From the NCBI RefSeq assembly GCF_000719345.1, contig NZ_JOFX01000011.1:62001-126000 (forward strand): a stretch of DNA of 64,000 bases, in the 5' to 3' direction. Source of the DNA: Streptomyces sp. NRRL F-2664 (lineage in GTDB: Bacteria > Actinomycetota > Actinomycetes > Streptomycetales > Streptomycetaceae). The notes below the pieces were generated by a model. It saw nothing but the letters and a program-made list of their open reading frames with translations, made no database searches and was not told where the DNA came from. The translations under genes were made by a program, and so were the position numbers. Shown piece after piece: positions 55,132-63,814 of the stretch; within the stretch, counting starts at the first letter, position 1, and the number at the start of each line of letters is the position of its first letter.

Positions 55132-55178
55132 TTCGAACACAACACAGCTCGTACGGCCGCCAGTTCGAGACACAACAC
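55132..55178 (+). repeat. Direct repeat upstream of the DUF2637 gene
   Basis: TTCGAACACAACAC (55132-55145) and TTCGAGACACAACAC (55164-55178) recur 32 bp apart, about three helical turns, on the same face of the DNA. They lie 130-175 bp before the DUF2637 start and just after the FhuF-like gene. They could bind a dimeric regulator; no consensus recognised. Confidence 0.4.
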
Positions 55179-55307
55179 CCTATCCGGCGGGCCCCGCCCC
55201 CCGATGGCGGCCACTTGCCCCGAAACCCGCGTGCACGGCTCACCGGCTGCGCCACTATGGCGCCCGGAAAGCCGCACGGCCGCATACGCGAGGCAAGGGA
55301 CATCCGC

Positions 55308-56366
55308 ATGAGACTGACCGACATATCGCTGGACTGGCTGCTGCCCGGCAGTCTGCTGATCCTGGGCGTGCTTGCGGCGGTTGCGGTCCTGGCACGGGGC
55401 AAGCGCGAGAGCGAGAAGGCCGCGGCCGACGACAGCTGGGAGCGCAGCGAGGAGAGGCGGCGGCGCAAGGAGGCCGTCTACGGAACGGCTTCCTACGTCC
55501 TGCTCTTCTGCTGCGCGGCGGTGGCCGCCGCGCTCTCCTTCCACGGGCTGGTCGGCTTCGGCCGGCAGAACCTCAACCTTTCCGGGGGCTGGGAGTACCT
55601 CGTGCCCTTCGGCCTCGACGGCGCCGCCATGTTCTGCTCGGTGCTCGCCGTGCGCGAGGCCAGCCACGGCGACGCGGCCCTCGGGTCGCGCATGCTGGTC
55701 TGGCTGTTCGCGGGGGCGGCCGCCTGGTTCAACTGGGTGCACGCCCCGCGCGGCCTGGGCCACGACGGTGCTCCGCAGTTCTTCGCGGGGATGTCGCTCT
55801 CGGCGGCCGTCCTCTTCGACCGGGCGCTCAAGCAGACCCGTCGGGCGGCGCTGCGCGAACAGGGCCTCATCCCGCGGCCGTTGCCGCAGATCCGGATGGT
55901 CCGCTGGCTGCGGGCCCCCCGGGAGACCTTCGGCGCGTGGTCCCTCATGCTGCTGGAGGGGGTGCGCACCCTCGACGAGGCCGTGGACGAGGTGCGCGAG
56001 GACAAGAAGGAGCGGGAGCAGGACCGGCACCGCAGGCGCGACCAGGCCCGGCTCGACCGGGCGCGCATCAAGGCGCTGGGCCGGCAGAACCGGGCTTTCG
56101 GGCGGACCCGCGGCCGCCAGGTCGAGCTGCCGGAACTGACGCAGGGAGCGGGCTCCGCGCCGGTGGGCGCGGAGCCCGCCATACCGGAAGCGGGACAGCT
56201 GCCCCTGCGCCGCCGGCCCTCCCTGCAGGCCGTCAACCACACCGACTCCTTTGAGGTGACCGGCCCCCGCACGGTGGACCTCACCGCCGAGGACGACACC
56301 CAGACCATTCCCCGACTGGACTCACTGGAGCGCAAACTGAAGGACTTGGAGCAGCAGTTCGGCTGA
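55308..56366 (+). CDS. DUF2637 membrane protein
   Basis: A 352-residue protein. A first membrane helix (about 8-29) is followed by a charged loop (RGKRESEKAAADDSWERSEERRRRK). A cluster of helices follows from about 58 to 175 (SYVLLFCCAAVAAALSFHGLVG, FGLDGAAMFCSVLAVREAS, LVWLFAGAAAWFNWVHAP), ending with a long basic, partly coiled-coil cytoplasmic tail. DUF2637 is known from actinomycete transfer-related SpdB-like proteins and from stand-alone chromosomal genes; function unresolved. ATG 55308 is used. It converges on the RsbW-like gene, sharing the hairpin 56393-56426. Confidence 0.85.
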   Translation: MRLTDISLDWLLPGSLLILGVLAAVAVLARGKRESEKAAADDSWERSEERRRRKEAVYGTASYVLLFCCAAVAAALSFHGLVGFGRQNLNLSGGWEYLVPFGLDGAAMFCSVLAVREASHGDAALGSRMLVWLFAGAAAWFNWVHAPRGLGHDGAPQFFAGMSLSAAVLFDRALKQTRRAALREQGLIPRPLPQIRMVRWLRAPRETFGAWSLMLLEGVRTLDEAVDEVREDKKEREQDRHRRRDQARLDRARIKALGRQNRAFGRTRGRQVELPELTQGAGSAPVGAEPAIPEAGQLPLRRRPSLQAVNHTDSFEVTGPRTVDLTAEDDTQTIPRLDSLERKLKDLEQQFG

Positions 56367-56392
56367 CCGGTCGGCAGCGGGAAGGAGACACC

Positions 56393-56426
56393 CCCCAGGG
56401 CCCGCCCGTTCAGGCGGGCCCTGGGG
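56393..56426. terminator. Bidirectional terminator overlapping the ATPase stop codon
   Basis: A perfect 14-bp stem (56393-56406 with 56413-56426) around CGTTCA. The loop contains the stop codon of the leftward ATPase gene (56410-56412), so the hairpin includes its last codons while ending the DUF2637 transcript as well. Confidence 0.75.
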
Positions 56427-56916
56427 CGTACGGGGCCTCGCGGCACCCTTCGAGCTCGAACCACACCACCTTGCCGGCGCCCAGGGTCAGGGCGTCGACG
56501 CCCCACGCGTCGGCCAGCGCCTCCACCAGCACCAGTCCCCGGCCGTGCGTACCGTCGTCGGCGGTCGGTACGTACGGCCGGGGCCGGCGGGCGGCGCGGT
56601 CGCGGACCTCAACCCGTAAGCGTGTGGCCGTGAGGCTCGCGGAGACTTCCGCACCGCGGTCGGTGTGGACGAGGGCGTTCGTGACGAGTTCCGTGATCAG
56701 CAGTTCGGCCACGTCCGTGGCGTCGGTCCGGCACCGGTGGCGCATCAGCTCCCGGAGGTCCCGGCGGACGTCGCTCACCGCCCTCAGGTCCGCGCGGCGC
56801 AGGCTCCGGCTGATGCGCAGCGTGTCGGCCGCTTCCCCGTCCTCGGCGGTGGACGGTTCGCGCGGTACCGGCGCGCCTCTCCTCCACAGCTTCCCCGTCT
56901 TCGCCCCCACCCGCAC
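56410..56916 (-). CDS. RsbW-like ATP-binding regulatory protein with TTA codon
   Basis: A 168-residue GHKL ATPase of the anti-sigma/serine-kinase type common in Streptomyces. N-box ELLITELVTNALVHT, G1-like DRAARRPRPY, G2 GTHGRGLVLVEALADAWGV and the last strand GKVVWFEL are seen. Leu100 is TTA (56617-56619), so translation should depend on bldA. Such small kinases bind or phosphorylate anti-anti-sigma factors; no partner is adjacent. GTG 56916 is preceded by AGAGGG. Leftward and convergent with the DUF2637 gene. Confidence 0.9.
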   Translation of the reverse strand: MRVGAKTGKLWRRGAPVPREPSTAEDGEAADTLRISRSLRRADLRAVSDVRRDLRELMRHRCRTDATDVAELLITELVTNALVHTDRGAEVSASLTATRLRVEVRDRAARRPRPYVPTADDGTHGRGLVLVEALADAWGVDALTLGAGKVVWFELEGCREAPYAPGPA

Positions 56917-56997
56917 GACGGTGTCCCTCTCGTGTCGTTGCTCTCGAACAGGCCTACGGGATGCATGCCCCCGGGGCGGATCCGCACTCCTGCGGGC

Positions 56998-58740
56998 TTA
57001 CGGGCGGGGCACGTTGCGGAGGTTGGACCGGGCCATCTGGATCATCCGGCCCACCCCGCCGTCGAGCACGATCTTGCTGGCGGACAGTGCGAATCCGGTC
57101 ACCATGTCGGCGCTGATCCTCGGCGGGATCGACAGGGCGTTGGGGTCGGTCACCACGTCCACGAGAGCGGGGCCGCGGTGGCGGAAGGCGACCTTCAAAG
57201 CACCGCTGAGCTGCTTGGGCTTCTCCACGCGCACCCCGTAGGCGCCCGCCGCTCGGGCGATGGCGGCGAAGTCCGGGTTCGTGTACTGCGTCCCGTGGGA
57301 GGGGAGGCCGGAAACCAGCATCTCCAATTCGACCATGCCGAGCGATGAGTTGTTGAAGAGGACCACTTTGACGGGCAGGTCGTACTGCACCAGGGTGAGG
57401 AAATCTCCCATCAGCATGGAGAAACCGCCGTCACCCGACATCGACACCACTTGACGGCCGCGATCGGTGAACTGGGCGCCGATCGCCTGCGGCAGGGCGT
57501 TGGCCATCGAGCCGTGACTGAAAGAGCCGATGATGCGCCGCTTGCCGTTCGGGGAAAGATAGCGCGCCGCCCACACATTGCACATGCCCGTGTCGACCGT
57601 GAACACCGCATCGTCGTCCGCCAGTTCGTCGAGGACCGAGGCCACGTACTCGGGGTGGATCGGCGTGCGCTTCTCGACCTTGCGGGTGTAGGCCCTGACC
57701 ACCCCCTCCAGGGCGTCCGCGTGCTTCTTCAGCATCCGGTCCAGGAAGCGGCGGTCCGTCTTGGTCCGCACCCGCGCGTTCAGGGCGCGCAGCGTCTCCC
57801 GTACGTCTCCCCACACGGCGAGGTCCAGCTGGGAGCGCCGTCCCAGGTGTTCGGGGCGGATGTCCACCTGGACGATCTTGACGTCGTCGGGCAGGAAGGC
57901 GTTGTACGGGAAGTCCGTGCCGAGCAGGATCAGCAGATCGCACTCGTGGGTGGCCTCGTAGGCGGCGCCGTAGCCGAGCAGCCCGCTCATGCCCACGTCG
58001 TGGGGGTTGTCGTACTGGATCCACTCCTTCCCGCGCAGGGCGTGGCCGACGGGCGCCTTGACCCGGCCCGCGAACTCCATCACCTCGGCGTGCGCCCCGG
58101 CGGTGCCGCTGCCGCAGAAGAGGGTGACCCGCTCCGCCTCGTCGACGAGGCGGACCAGCTTGTCGATCTCGCCGTCGCCGGGGCGCACCGTCGGCCGGGC
58201 GGTGACGAGGGCGTGCTCCACCGCCTTCTCCGGGGCCGGCCGTGCGGCGATGTCGCCGGGCAGCGCGACCACGCTGACCCCGCTGCGACCGACGGCGTGC
58301 TGGACGGCGGTCTGGAGCAGCCGGGGCATCTGCTGCGGGTTGGAGATCAGTTCGCTGTAGTGGCTGCACTCACGGAAGAGCTGGTCGGGGTGGGTCTCCT
58401 GGAAATAGCCCAGGCCGATCTCCCCCGAGGGGATGTGGGAGGCGAGGGCGAGGACCGGGGCCATCGAGCGGTGGGCGTCGTACAGCCCGTTGATGAGGTG
58501 CAGGTTCCCCGGACCGCAGGATCCCGCGCAGGCGGCGAGGCGCCCGGTGATCTGGGCCTCGGCGCCCGCCGCGAAGGCCGCCGCCTCCTCGTGGCGGACC
58601 TGGATCCAGTCGATGCCGTCGGTCCGGCGGATCGCGTCCACCACGGGGTTGAGGCTGTCGCCGACCACGCCGTACATCCGGCGCACGCCGGCGCGCACGA
58701 GGATGTCGACGAACTGTTCCGCCACGTTCTGCTTGGCCAT
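56998..58740 (-). CDS. Thiamine-diphosphate-dependent pyruvate oxidase/dehydrogenase-like enzyme
   Basis: A 580-residue ThDP enzyme resembling pyruvate:quinone oxidoreductase (PoxB) and oxidase. The PYR domain has VRHEEAAAFAAGAEAQITG with the catalytic glutamate; the central domain resembles the FAD-binding one; the PP domain has SGDGGFSMLMGDFLTLVQ with GDG-x(about 25)-NN (VVLFNNSSLGMVE) for Mg-ThDP. The family start MAKQNVAEQFVDILVRAGV supports ATG 58740, although the GGGAGG site is only one base away and ATG 58749 is possible. Product would be acetate or acetyl phosphate plus CO2 from pyruvate. It lies 28 bp after the PP2C gene, in the same direction, so perhaps cotranscribed. Confidence 0.88.
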   Translation of the reverse strand: MAKQNVAEQFVDILVRAGVRRMYGVVGDSLNPVVDAIRRTDGIDWIQVRHEEAAAFAAGAEAQITGRLAACAGSCGPGNLHLINGLYDAHRSMAPVLALASHIPSGEIGLGYFQETHPDQLFRECSHYSELISNPQQMPRLLQTAVQHAVGRSGVSVVALPGDIAARPAPEKAVEHALVTARPTVRPGDGEIDKLVRLVDEAERVTLFCGSGTAGAHAEVMEFAGRVKAPVGHALRGKEWIQYDNPHDVGMSGLLGYGAAYEATHECDLLILLGTDFPYNAFLPDDVKIVQVDIRPEHLGRRSQLDLAVWGDVRETLRALNARVRTKTDRRFLDRMLKKHADALEGVVRAYTRKVEKRTPIHPEYVASVLDELADDDAVFTVDTGMCNVWAARYLSPNGKRRIIGSFSHGSMANALPQAIGAQFTDRGRQVVSMSGDGGFSMLMGDFLTLVQYDLPVKVVLFNNSSLGMVELEMLVSGLPSHGTQYTNPDFAAIARAAGAYGVRVEKPKQLSGALKVAFRHRGPALVDVVTDPNALSIPPRISADMVTGFALSASKIVLDGGVGRMIQMARSNLRNVPRP

Positions 58741-58768
58741 ACCTCCCATCCAGCCATGCCCGCGGCGG

Positions 58769-60808
58769 TTACGCCTCCCAGACTGCGGCGGCCGTGCGGT
58801 CGTCGGCGTAGCCCTTGAGGCGGAGCTGGGTGTCCGCGAGGAACGCGGCGAGACCCGGCGGTTCCGGATCCGCCCAGCGGGCGGCGAGCTCCGCCTGCAG
58901 GGCCGCCTCGTCCCGCATCGGCTCGGCCAGGCCGCCGGAGCACAGCAGCAGGGTGTCCCCGGGCCGGGCCACGGACGCCCGGAAGCGGAAGGGGATGCCG
59001 GGCCCGCCGGGCGCCTCGCCGCCCCCGGCGGCGGGTGCGGGAGCGGGGGCGGGTGGGGCGGTGGGGGCGGGTGGCGTCGCAGAGACCTGTTCCAGGTCCT
59101 GCCATTGGCCCGAACGGAGCCGGAAGAGGCCGCCCGCACCGGCCCCGAAGCACACCCGCGTACGGCATGCGGGATCCAGCGGGAGCAGCAGGCCGCGCAG
59201 CCCTGCCGTGTACTGCTCCTCGGCGAGCCCCAGCTCGGCGGCGCGTGCCCGCAGGCGTCCGTGGGCCCGGTCGGTGAGTCGCTGCAGGCCCGAGCGCAGG
59301 GCGTCGCGGCGGCCGGCCCGGATGTCGTCGGCGAGCCGGCCCTGGCTGCGGCCGACGGCGGCGGCGACCGTGCGGCACAGGTCCGCGGCGGCCTCCGCGG
59401 CGCCGGGCGCGGCCCGGTCACCGCCGGCGAGGGCCACCAGGACCAGGGCGTCGTCGCCGCTGCCGAAACGTGCGGTGAGCAGGAAGTCCCGCCGGGTCTC
59501 GCCGCGGTAGCGGGCGGAGTCACCGCGCACGGAGGCGGCGCGGAGCGTGAAGCCGTCGTAGCCGGCCCCCTCCAGGACGGTGTCCGGGACCAGGCCGTCG
59601 AGGGCGGCCGGGTCCGCGGGCGGGAGGGCGCCCGGTTCGGCGGCGTAGGTGGGCGCGCGGTCGCCGAGGTGCCGCACGTGGGGCCGCGGCTGCGGTGCGG
59701 CGGCCTCCGGGGCGGGCGTCGCGCCGGTCGGCGGGCGCACCGCTGCGGGCGCGGCTGCGGGCTGCGGCACCTCCTCGGGGCGCGCTGCCGGGGAGCGCCG
59801 CGCGGGCAGATCGCCGCCGGGCGCCGGCGGCACCTCGACGCCTCCGAGTGCGTACCCGGTGGCCCCGCCGGTCCGCGGATCGCGCGGCTGGGCCCCGTGC
59901 CAGGGCGGCGCCGGGGGCGGCGGCGGCCCGTACCGCTCCCCCGGCGCCGGCGCCTGCCCACCGGGGGCCCCGGCAGGAGCGGCCGGCCCGGGCGGCGCCG
60001 ACACCGGCGCGGCCGGCCCGTCGGCAGGCGCGGCCGCGCCCGGCCGCTGCCCGTACCCCGCCCCGTCCGCGGCGGGCCGGTCGGTCGGCGGGCCGGAAGG
60101 AGCCGACTGGCGCTGCGCGCCCGGAACCACCGCCGGAGGCGATGGCGGCGGTGGCGGGACGTACCGGTCGCCGGGCGGCGCCGGCACCTGCGCGGCCGGA
60201 TCGTCGGGAGCCGAGACCGGCGGCCGCGTCCCTTCCGCGGCGGGCGACACGGTCGGCGGCACCGGCGGGCCGGAAGGGTCGTCGGGCGGCGGAGCCGACT
60301 GCGCGCCCGGAACCACCGCCGGAGGCGGGGGCGGTGACGAGGGGGGCCGCGCGTCGGGGGCCACGGCCGGTGGCGGGGGAAGGGGTGGTGCGTCGGCGGC
60401 CCTGGGTGCGGCCGGCGGCGCGGGCGCCGTCGGCGGTTCGCCGGGCGGCGGCACCGGCGCGGCCAGGGCGTCGGGGGCGGGGCGTGGGGCCGGGACCGGT
60501 CCCGCCGTCGGGGGGCGCGGAGGGTCGGCCCGTACGGCGTCGGGCCGGGGCGGTCCGGCGGACAGCCCTGCGTCGGGCTCCGGGCGCGGGGCCGGCAGCG
60601 GCCCACGCCCCGGACCGGGCCCGAACTCGCCCTCCCGCACCGGCTCTTGCGGCGCGGCGGGCGGCGGCGCTGCCGCGGCCGCGTCCGCCGTCACGCCCGC
60701 CGCCGACCGGAACCGGTGGTCGAGGGTGTCCCCCGGGTCGGCTGCCGGTCCCGCGTCCGGGTCCTCGTAGAGCTTCTGCCACCAGTCGTCCGCGCCCCGC
60801 TGACTCAT
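58769..60808 (-). CDS. PP2C-like phosphatase with long Pro-rich N-terminal region
   Basis: A 679-residue protein. Residues about 38-400 are a low-complexity Pro/Ala/Gly-rich stretch with PPPPP tracts and repeated VVPGAQ and PPSPP blocks; the C-terminal ~250 residues are a PP2C-like domain (GFTLRAASVRGDSARYRG, DALVLVALAGGDRAAP, GDTLLLCSGGLAEP, YADDRTAAAVWE). The central DG-x-GG metal motif is not conventional (ALAGGDRA), so catalysis is uncertain. PP2C proteins in Streptomyces counter Ser/Thr kinases. ATG 60808. The Pro-rich part resembles a disordered linker. Confidence 0.8.
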   Translation of the reverse strand: MSQRGADDWWQKLYEDPDAGPAADPGDTLDHRFRSAAGVTADAAAAAPPPAAPQEPVREGEFGPGPGRGPLPAPRPEPDAGLSAGPPRPDAVRADPPRPPTAGPVPAPRPAPDALAAPVPPPGEPPTAPAPPAAPRAADAPPLPPPPAVAPDARPPSSPPPPPAVVPGAQSAPPPDDPSGPPVPPTVSPAAEGTRPPVSAPDDPAAQVPAPPGDRYVPPPPPSPPAVVPGAQRQSAPSGPPTDRPAADGAGYGQRPGAAAPADGPAAPVSAPPGPAAPAGAPGGQAPAPGERYGPPPPPAPPWHGAQPRDPRTGGATGYALGGVEVPPAPGGDLPARRSPAARPEEVPQPAAAPAAVRPPTGATPAPEAAAPQPRPHVRHLGDRAPTYAAEPGALPPADPAALDGLVPDTVLEGAGYDGFTLRAASVRGDSARYRGETRRDFLLTARFGSGDDALVLVALAGGDRAAPGAAEAAADLCRTVAAAVGRSQGRLADDIRAGRRDALRSGLQRLTDRAHGRLRARAAELGLAEEQYTAGLRGLLLPLDPACRTRVCFGAGAGGLFRLRSGQWQDLEQVSATPPAPTAPPAPAPAPAAGGGEAPGGPGIPFRFRASVARPGDTLLLCSGGLAEPMRDEAALQAELAARWADPEPPGLAAFLADTQLRLKGYADDRTAAAVWEA

Positions 60809-61056
60809 GCCCTCATTCTCCGCCTCCGGTGCGGGCAGAAAACGCCGAATGCACGAAAAGGGTCCCCCGGGCTGCCACCCGGTGGGCCCCGGCCGGGACT
60901 TCGAAGGCCCCGAACGGGTACCGGTTCCCACCGGTCACCTCGCCGTCGCGCCGGAGCCGGGCTGTGCGGCGCGGGCGTTGTCCGCCGGGGCGCCCTACGG
61001 CCGCCCCCGGCGCACCGCCCCCGCCCCGCGGGGCCGACCCGCACGCTGCGTCGGAC

Positions 61057-61087
61057 GGTGGGGGCGGCCGCTGCGGCCGCCCCCACC
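61057..61087. repeat. 31-bp near-perfect palindrome in the PP2C/regulator gap
   Basis: GGTGGGGGCGGCCGC (61057-61071) pairs perfectly with 61073-61087 across one base. It is in the 480-bp interval 60809-61288 between divergent genes, about 200 bp before the TrmB/LuxR-like start. It could be an operator or a terminator for an unseen transcript. Nothing else recognisable occurs in the interval. Confidence 0.6.
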
Positions 61088-61288
61088 GCCGTGCGCGATA
61101 TGGGGGCGCATCGCTCGCCCGGGTTGAATTCAGGTCAAGCACCGCAAAGCTGCCCCTCAAGTGGCCGCCGACCAGCGGATGTTGATGCCGCGGGGCGCAA
61201 CCTTGGCAGCGGGGCGGGGGGTGCGGCGATGATGTCGGCGGCGGGGCGCGCCGCGGCCGCTTCCCGCCAGGTGTCGTGTCGAAAGGTG

Positions 61289-62275
61289 GTGGACGGGTTG
61301 CTGGGTGCCATAGGCCTGGACGAGGGCCAGGAGTCGGCGTACCGCGCGCTCGTGGCGCTGGGCGCGGCCGAGGTCCCCGACCTCGCGCACCGGCTGGCCC
61401 TGCCGGTGCCGCAGATCGAGCGGGCCCTGCGGGAGCTGGAGCGGCACGGGCTGGCGGCGCGGTCCTCGGCCCGGCCGGGGCGCTGGGTGGCCGCCCCGCC
61501 GGGGGTGGCCCTCGGGGCCCTGCTGACCCGGCAGCGGCACGGGCTGGAGCAGGCGGAGCTGGCGGCGGCACGGCTGGCGGCTGAGTACCGGGCGGAGGCG
61601 GCCGAACCGGCGGTGCACGACCTGGTGGAGGTGGTGCAGGGTGCGAGCGCGGTGGCGCACCGCTTCCACCAGCTCCGCATGGGCGCGGAGAAGGAGGTGT
61701 GCGTCCTGGCCCCCGGCCGCGACCAGGGGGTGGCGGGTACGGGGACCGGGGTGGAGGACCGGGCCCCGGTGCGCGGGGTCGCCCACCGGGTGGTGATCGA
61801 GCGGGAGGTACTGACGCTGCCGCGCGGCGTCCGGGAGGCGTCGACGGCGCTGGCCAGGGGCGAGCAGGTCCGGGTGGCGGCGGAGGTGCCGACGAGACTG
61901 GTGATCGCGGACCGGACGCTCGCCATGGTCCCGCTGACGGCGCGCGGCGCCGAGCCGGCGGCGCTGGTGGTGCAGGCGTCGGGGCTGCTGGAGTCCCTGA
62001 CGGGATTGTTCGAGGCCGTGTGGCGGGAGGCGCTGCCGCTGAGGCTGGGCGCGGCCGGGGCGGCGGAGGAGGCCGGAGGCATTCCCGACGCCACGGATCT
62101 GGAGATCCTCTCGCTGCTGCTGGTGGGGATGACGGACGCGAGCGTGGCCAAACACCTGGAACTCGGCCTGCGAACGGTGCAGCGGCGGGTCAAGGGGCTG
62201 ATGGAACTGTCGGGGGTGACGACCCGGCTGCAGCTGGGCTGGCACGCCTACGAGCGTGGCTGGGTGGCCCGGTAG
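61289..62275 (+). CDS. TrmB/LuxR-like two-HTH transcriptional regulator
   Basis: A 328-residue regulator of a type frequent in Streptomyces. The N-terminal TrmB-like winged helix (about 5-70, GLDEGQESAYRALVALGAAEVPDLAHRL) is followed by a sensor-like middle part and a C-terminal LuxR-type HTH (DLEILSLLLVGMTDASVAKHLELGLRTVQRRVKGLMELSGV). The start is uncertain: GTG 61289 after GAAAGG is used, but TTG 61298 or ATG 61229 fit too. Target and signal unknown; divergent from the PP2C gene. Confidence 0.82.
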   Translation: MDGLLGAIGLDEGQESAYRALVALGAAEVPDLAHRLALPVPQIERALRELERHGLAARSSARPGRWVAAPPGVALGALLTRQRHGLEQAELAAARLAAEYRAEAAEPAVHDLVEVVQGASAVAHRFHQLRMGAEKEVCVLAPGRDQGVAGTGTGVEDRAPVRGVAHRVVIEREVLTLPRGVREASTALARGEQVRVAAEVPTRLVIADRTLAMVPLTARGAEPAALVVQASGLLESLTGLFEAVWREALPLRLGAAGAAEEAGGIPDATDLEILSLLLVGMTDASVAKHLELGLRTVQRRVKGLMELSGVTTRLQLGWHAYERGWVAR

Positions 62276-62299
62276 CCCCTGGTCGGGCACGCTGGGCGG

Positions 62300-62782
62300 G
62301 TGGACGTGCCGCAACTGCTCCTGGTGGGTCTGGTGCTGCTGCTCGGACTGGCCGGGGTGCTCGTTCCGGGCGTGCCGGGGACCTGGCTGGTGTGGGCGGG
62401 GCTGATGTGGTGGGCGCTGCACGAGCGGTCCGCACTGGCGTGGTCCCTGCTGGTCGCTGCGACGGCCCTGCTGTTGGTGGTCCGGGCGGTGAAATGGCAG
62501 CTGCCGCCGCGGCGGCCCCGCGGGCTTCCGGTCACCCCTCGTACGGCGGTCTTCGCGGGCGTAGGAGCCGTACTGGGCTTCGTGCTGGTCCCGGTGGTGG
62601 GGGCGGTCCCCGGCTTCGTGGGCGGGGTCTACCTCTGCGAGCGGCTCCGCCTGGGCGGGCACGGCGAGGCCTGGGCGTCGACCCGGGCGGTGATGCGGGC
62701 GGTCGGCACGAGCGTCCTGGTGGAACTGTTCGCGTGCCTGCTCGTGGTCGGGGCGTGGGTGGGCGCGGTGGCGGCGGAGTGA
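62300..62782 (+). CDS. DUF456 membrane protein
   Basis: A 160-residue integral membrane protein with four to five hydrophobic helices (LLLVGLVLLLGLAGVLVPG, TWLVWAGLMWWAL, AVFAGVGAVLGFVLVPVVG, LVELFACLLVVGAWVG) and a basic loop. DUF456 members are of unknown role. GTG 62300 starts 24 bases after the regulator stop, suggesting one transcript. Confidence 0.85.
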   Translation: MDVPQLLLVGLVLLLGLAGVLVPGVPGTWLVWAGLMWWALHERSALAWSLLVAATALLLVVRAVKWQLPPRRPRGLPVTPRTAVFAGVGAVLGFVLVPVVGAVPGFVGGVYLCERLRLGGHGEAWASTRAVMRAVGTSVLVELFACLLVVGAWVGAVAAE

Positions 62783-62825
62783 GACCCGGGGCCCGCCCGC
62801 CGGTCAAGATCATCAAGGGTGCAGA

Positions 62826-63446
62826 ATGACCCGTATGCCCATGACGAACACTCCCAAGACGGCAACGGTCGACGATGCCCGGATGATCGGCCGCACCCTG
62901 GCCGCCGCCTTCGACGACGACCCCATGATGCGCTGGTTCTTCCCCGACGACGCCACGCGCGGAGCGGGGCTGGACCGCTACTTCAGCACGCTGTTCACCC
63001 GGCAGTACGTCCACCACGGCGTGTGCGAGCGCACCGACGCCGCGGCCTCCTTCTGGGTGTCGCCGGAGGGGCGGGAGAAGGCCGTGCCCGACGCGGAGAC
63101 CGTCCAGGAGCTGCAGGACATCCTCGGCGACCGGGCCGATCTGTTCCGCGCGGCCGTCGAGGAGGCCGCGCAGCACTCCCCGACCGAGCCGCACTGGTAC
63201 CTCGCGGTGGTCGGCGCCGACCCGGCCGCCCGCGGCCAGGGGCACGGGGCGGCCCTGCTGCGCTCGGGCCTGGCCCAGGCCGATGCGGCGGGCCTGCCGG
63301 TCTACCTGGAGTCCTCCAAGCCCGACAACCTGCCCTTCTACGAGCACTTCGGCTTCAGCGTGCTCGGGGAGGCACGCCTGCCCGGGGGCGGCCCGGTCCT
63401 GTGGGCGATGCGCCGCGCCCCCGGCGCCACCCGGCCCGGAGCCTGA
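62826..63446 (+). CDS. GNAT-family N-acetyltransferase
   Basis: A 206-residue acetyltransferase. The acetyl-CoA loop is VGADPAARGQGHGAALL (Q/R-x-x-G-x-G/A), followed by AGLPVYLESSKPDNLPFYEHFGFSVLGEARLP, typical of small-molecule N-acetyltransferases. AAGGG precedes ATG 62826. Substrate unknown. A hairpin terminator follows at 63461-63488. Confidence 0.9.
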   Translation: MTRMPMTNTPKTATVDDARMIGRTLAAAFDDDPMMRWFFPDDATRGAGLDRYFSTLFTRQYVHHGVCERTDAAASFWVSPEGREKAVPDAETVQELQDILGDRADLFRAAVEEAAQHSPTEPHWYLAVVGADPAARGQGHGAALLRSGLAQADAAGLPVYLESSKPDNLPFYEHFGFSVLGEARLPGGGPVLWAMRRAPGATRPGA

Positions 63447-63460
63447 CGCCGCCGCCGCGG

Positions 63461-63488
63461 CGGAGGGGGTTCCCGGTGGCCCCCTCCG
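63461..63488 (+). terminator. Terminator after the GNAT gene
   Basis: CGGAGGGGG (63461-63469) pairs with CCCCCTCCG (63480-63488) around a ten-base loop, 14 bp past the stop. Confidence 0.7.
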
Positions 63489-63598
63489 TCCCGGCGGACC
63501 GCCGTCCCGTCCCCGCAGGTGACCGTCCTCACGGTCGAGCGGATAGGCTCTTGCGGTACCGAGGCGATCCCAGAGCCTCCCTCCGGCGGGAGCAAAGC

Positions 63599-63778
63599 AT
63601 GAACGCACCTGTTCCGGATCCGCCCGCTCCCGGCCCTCTCCGCGAGCCGTCGGACGGCGGCGAGCCGGCCTGCCTGCTCCACCTGCTCTGCGACGCCTGC
63701 GGACGCCTCGACACCGAACGCGACCGCGACGCCCGCTGCTGCACCGCATGCGGCGCGCCGCTCCCCCGCCCGTCCTAG
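63599..63778 (+). CDS. Small zinc-ribbon-like protein
   Basis: A 59-residue product with CDACG and CCTACGA-type knuckles: Cys at 33/36 and 47/48/51 (CDAC...CCTAC), a spacing suited to a zinc ribbon. It is Pro/Asp-rich and acidic at the N-terminus. CGGGAG lies about 6-7 bases before ATG 63599. It could be a small DNA- or protein-binding regulator; function unknown. Confidence 0.7.
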   Translation: MNAPVPDPPAPGPLREPSDGGEPACLLHLLCDACGRLDTERDRDARCCTACGAPLPRPS

Positions 63779-63814
63779 GCCGGGCCGCGCCCGACGGCCG
63801 CGTCCGACGGCTTT

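Noticed and set aside
55308..56366. DUF2637 gene as proof of an integrated plasmid
   Set aside because: No replication, integrase or transfer (TraB/FtsK-type) gene or att site nearby; many Streptomyces chromosomes carry stand-alone DUF2637 genes.
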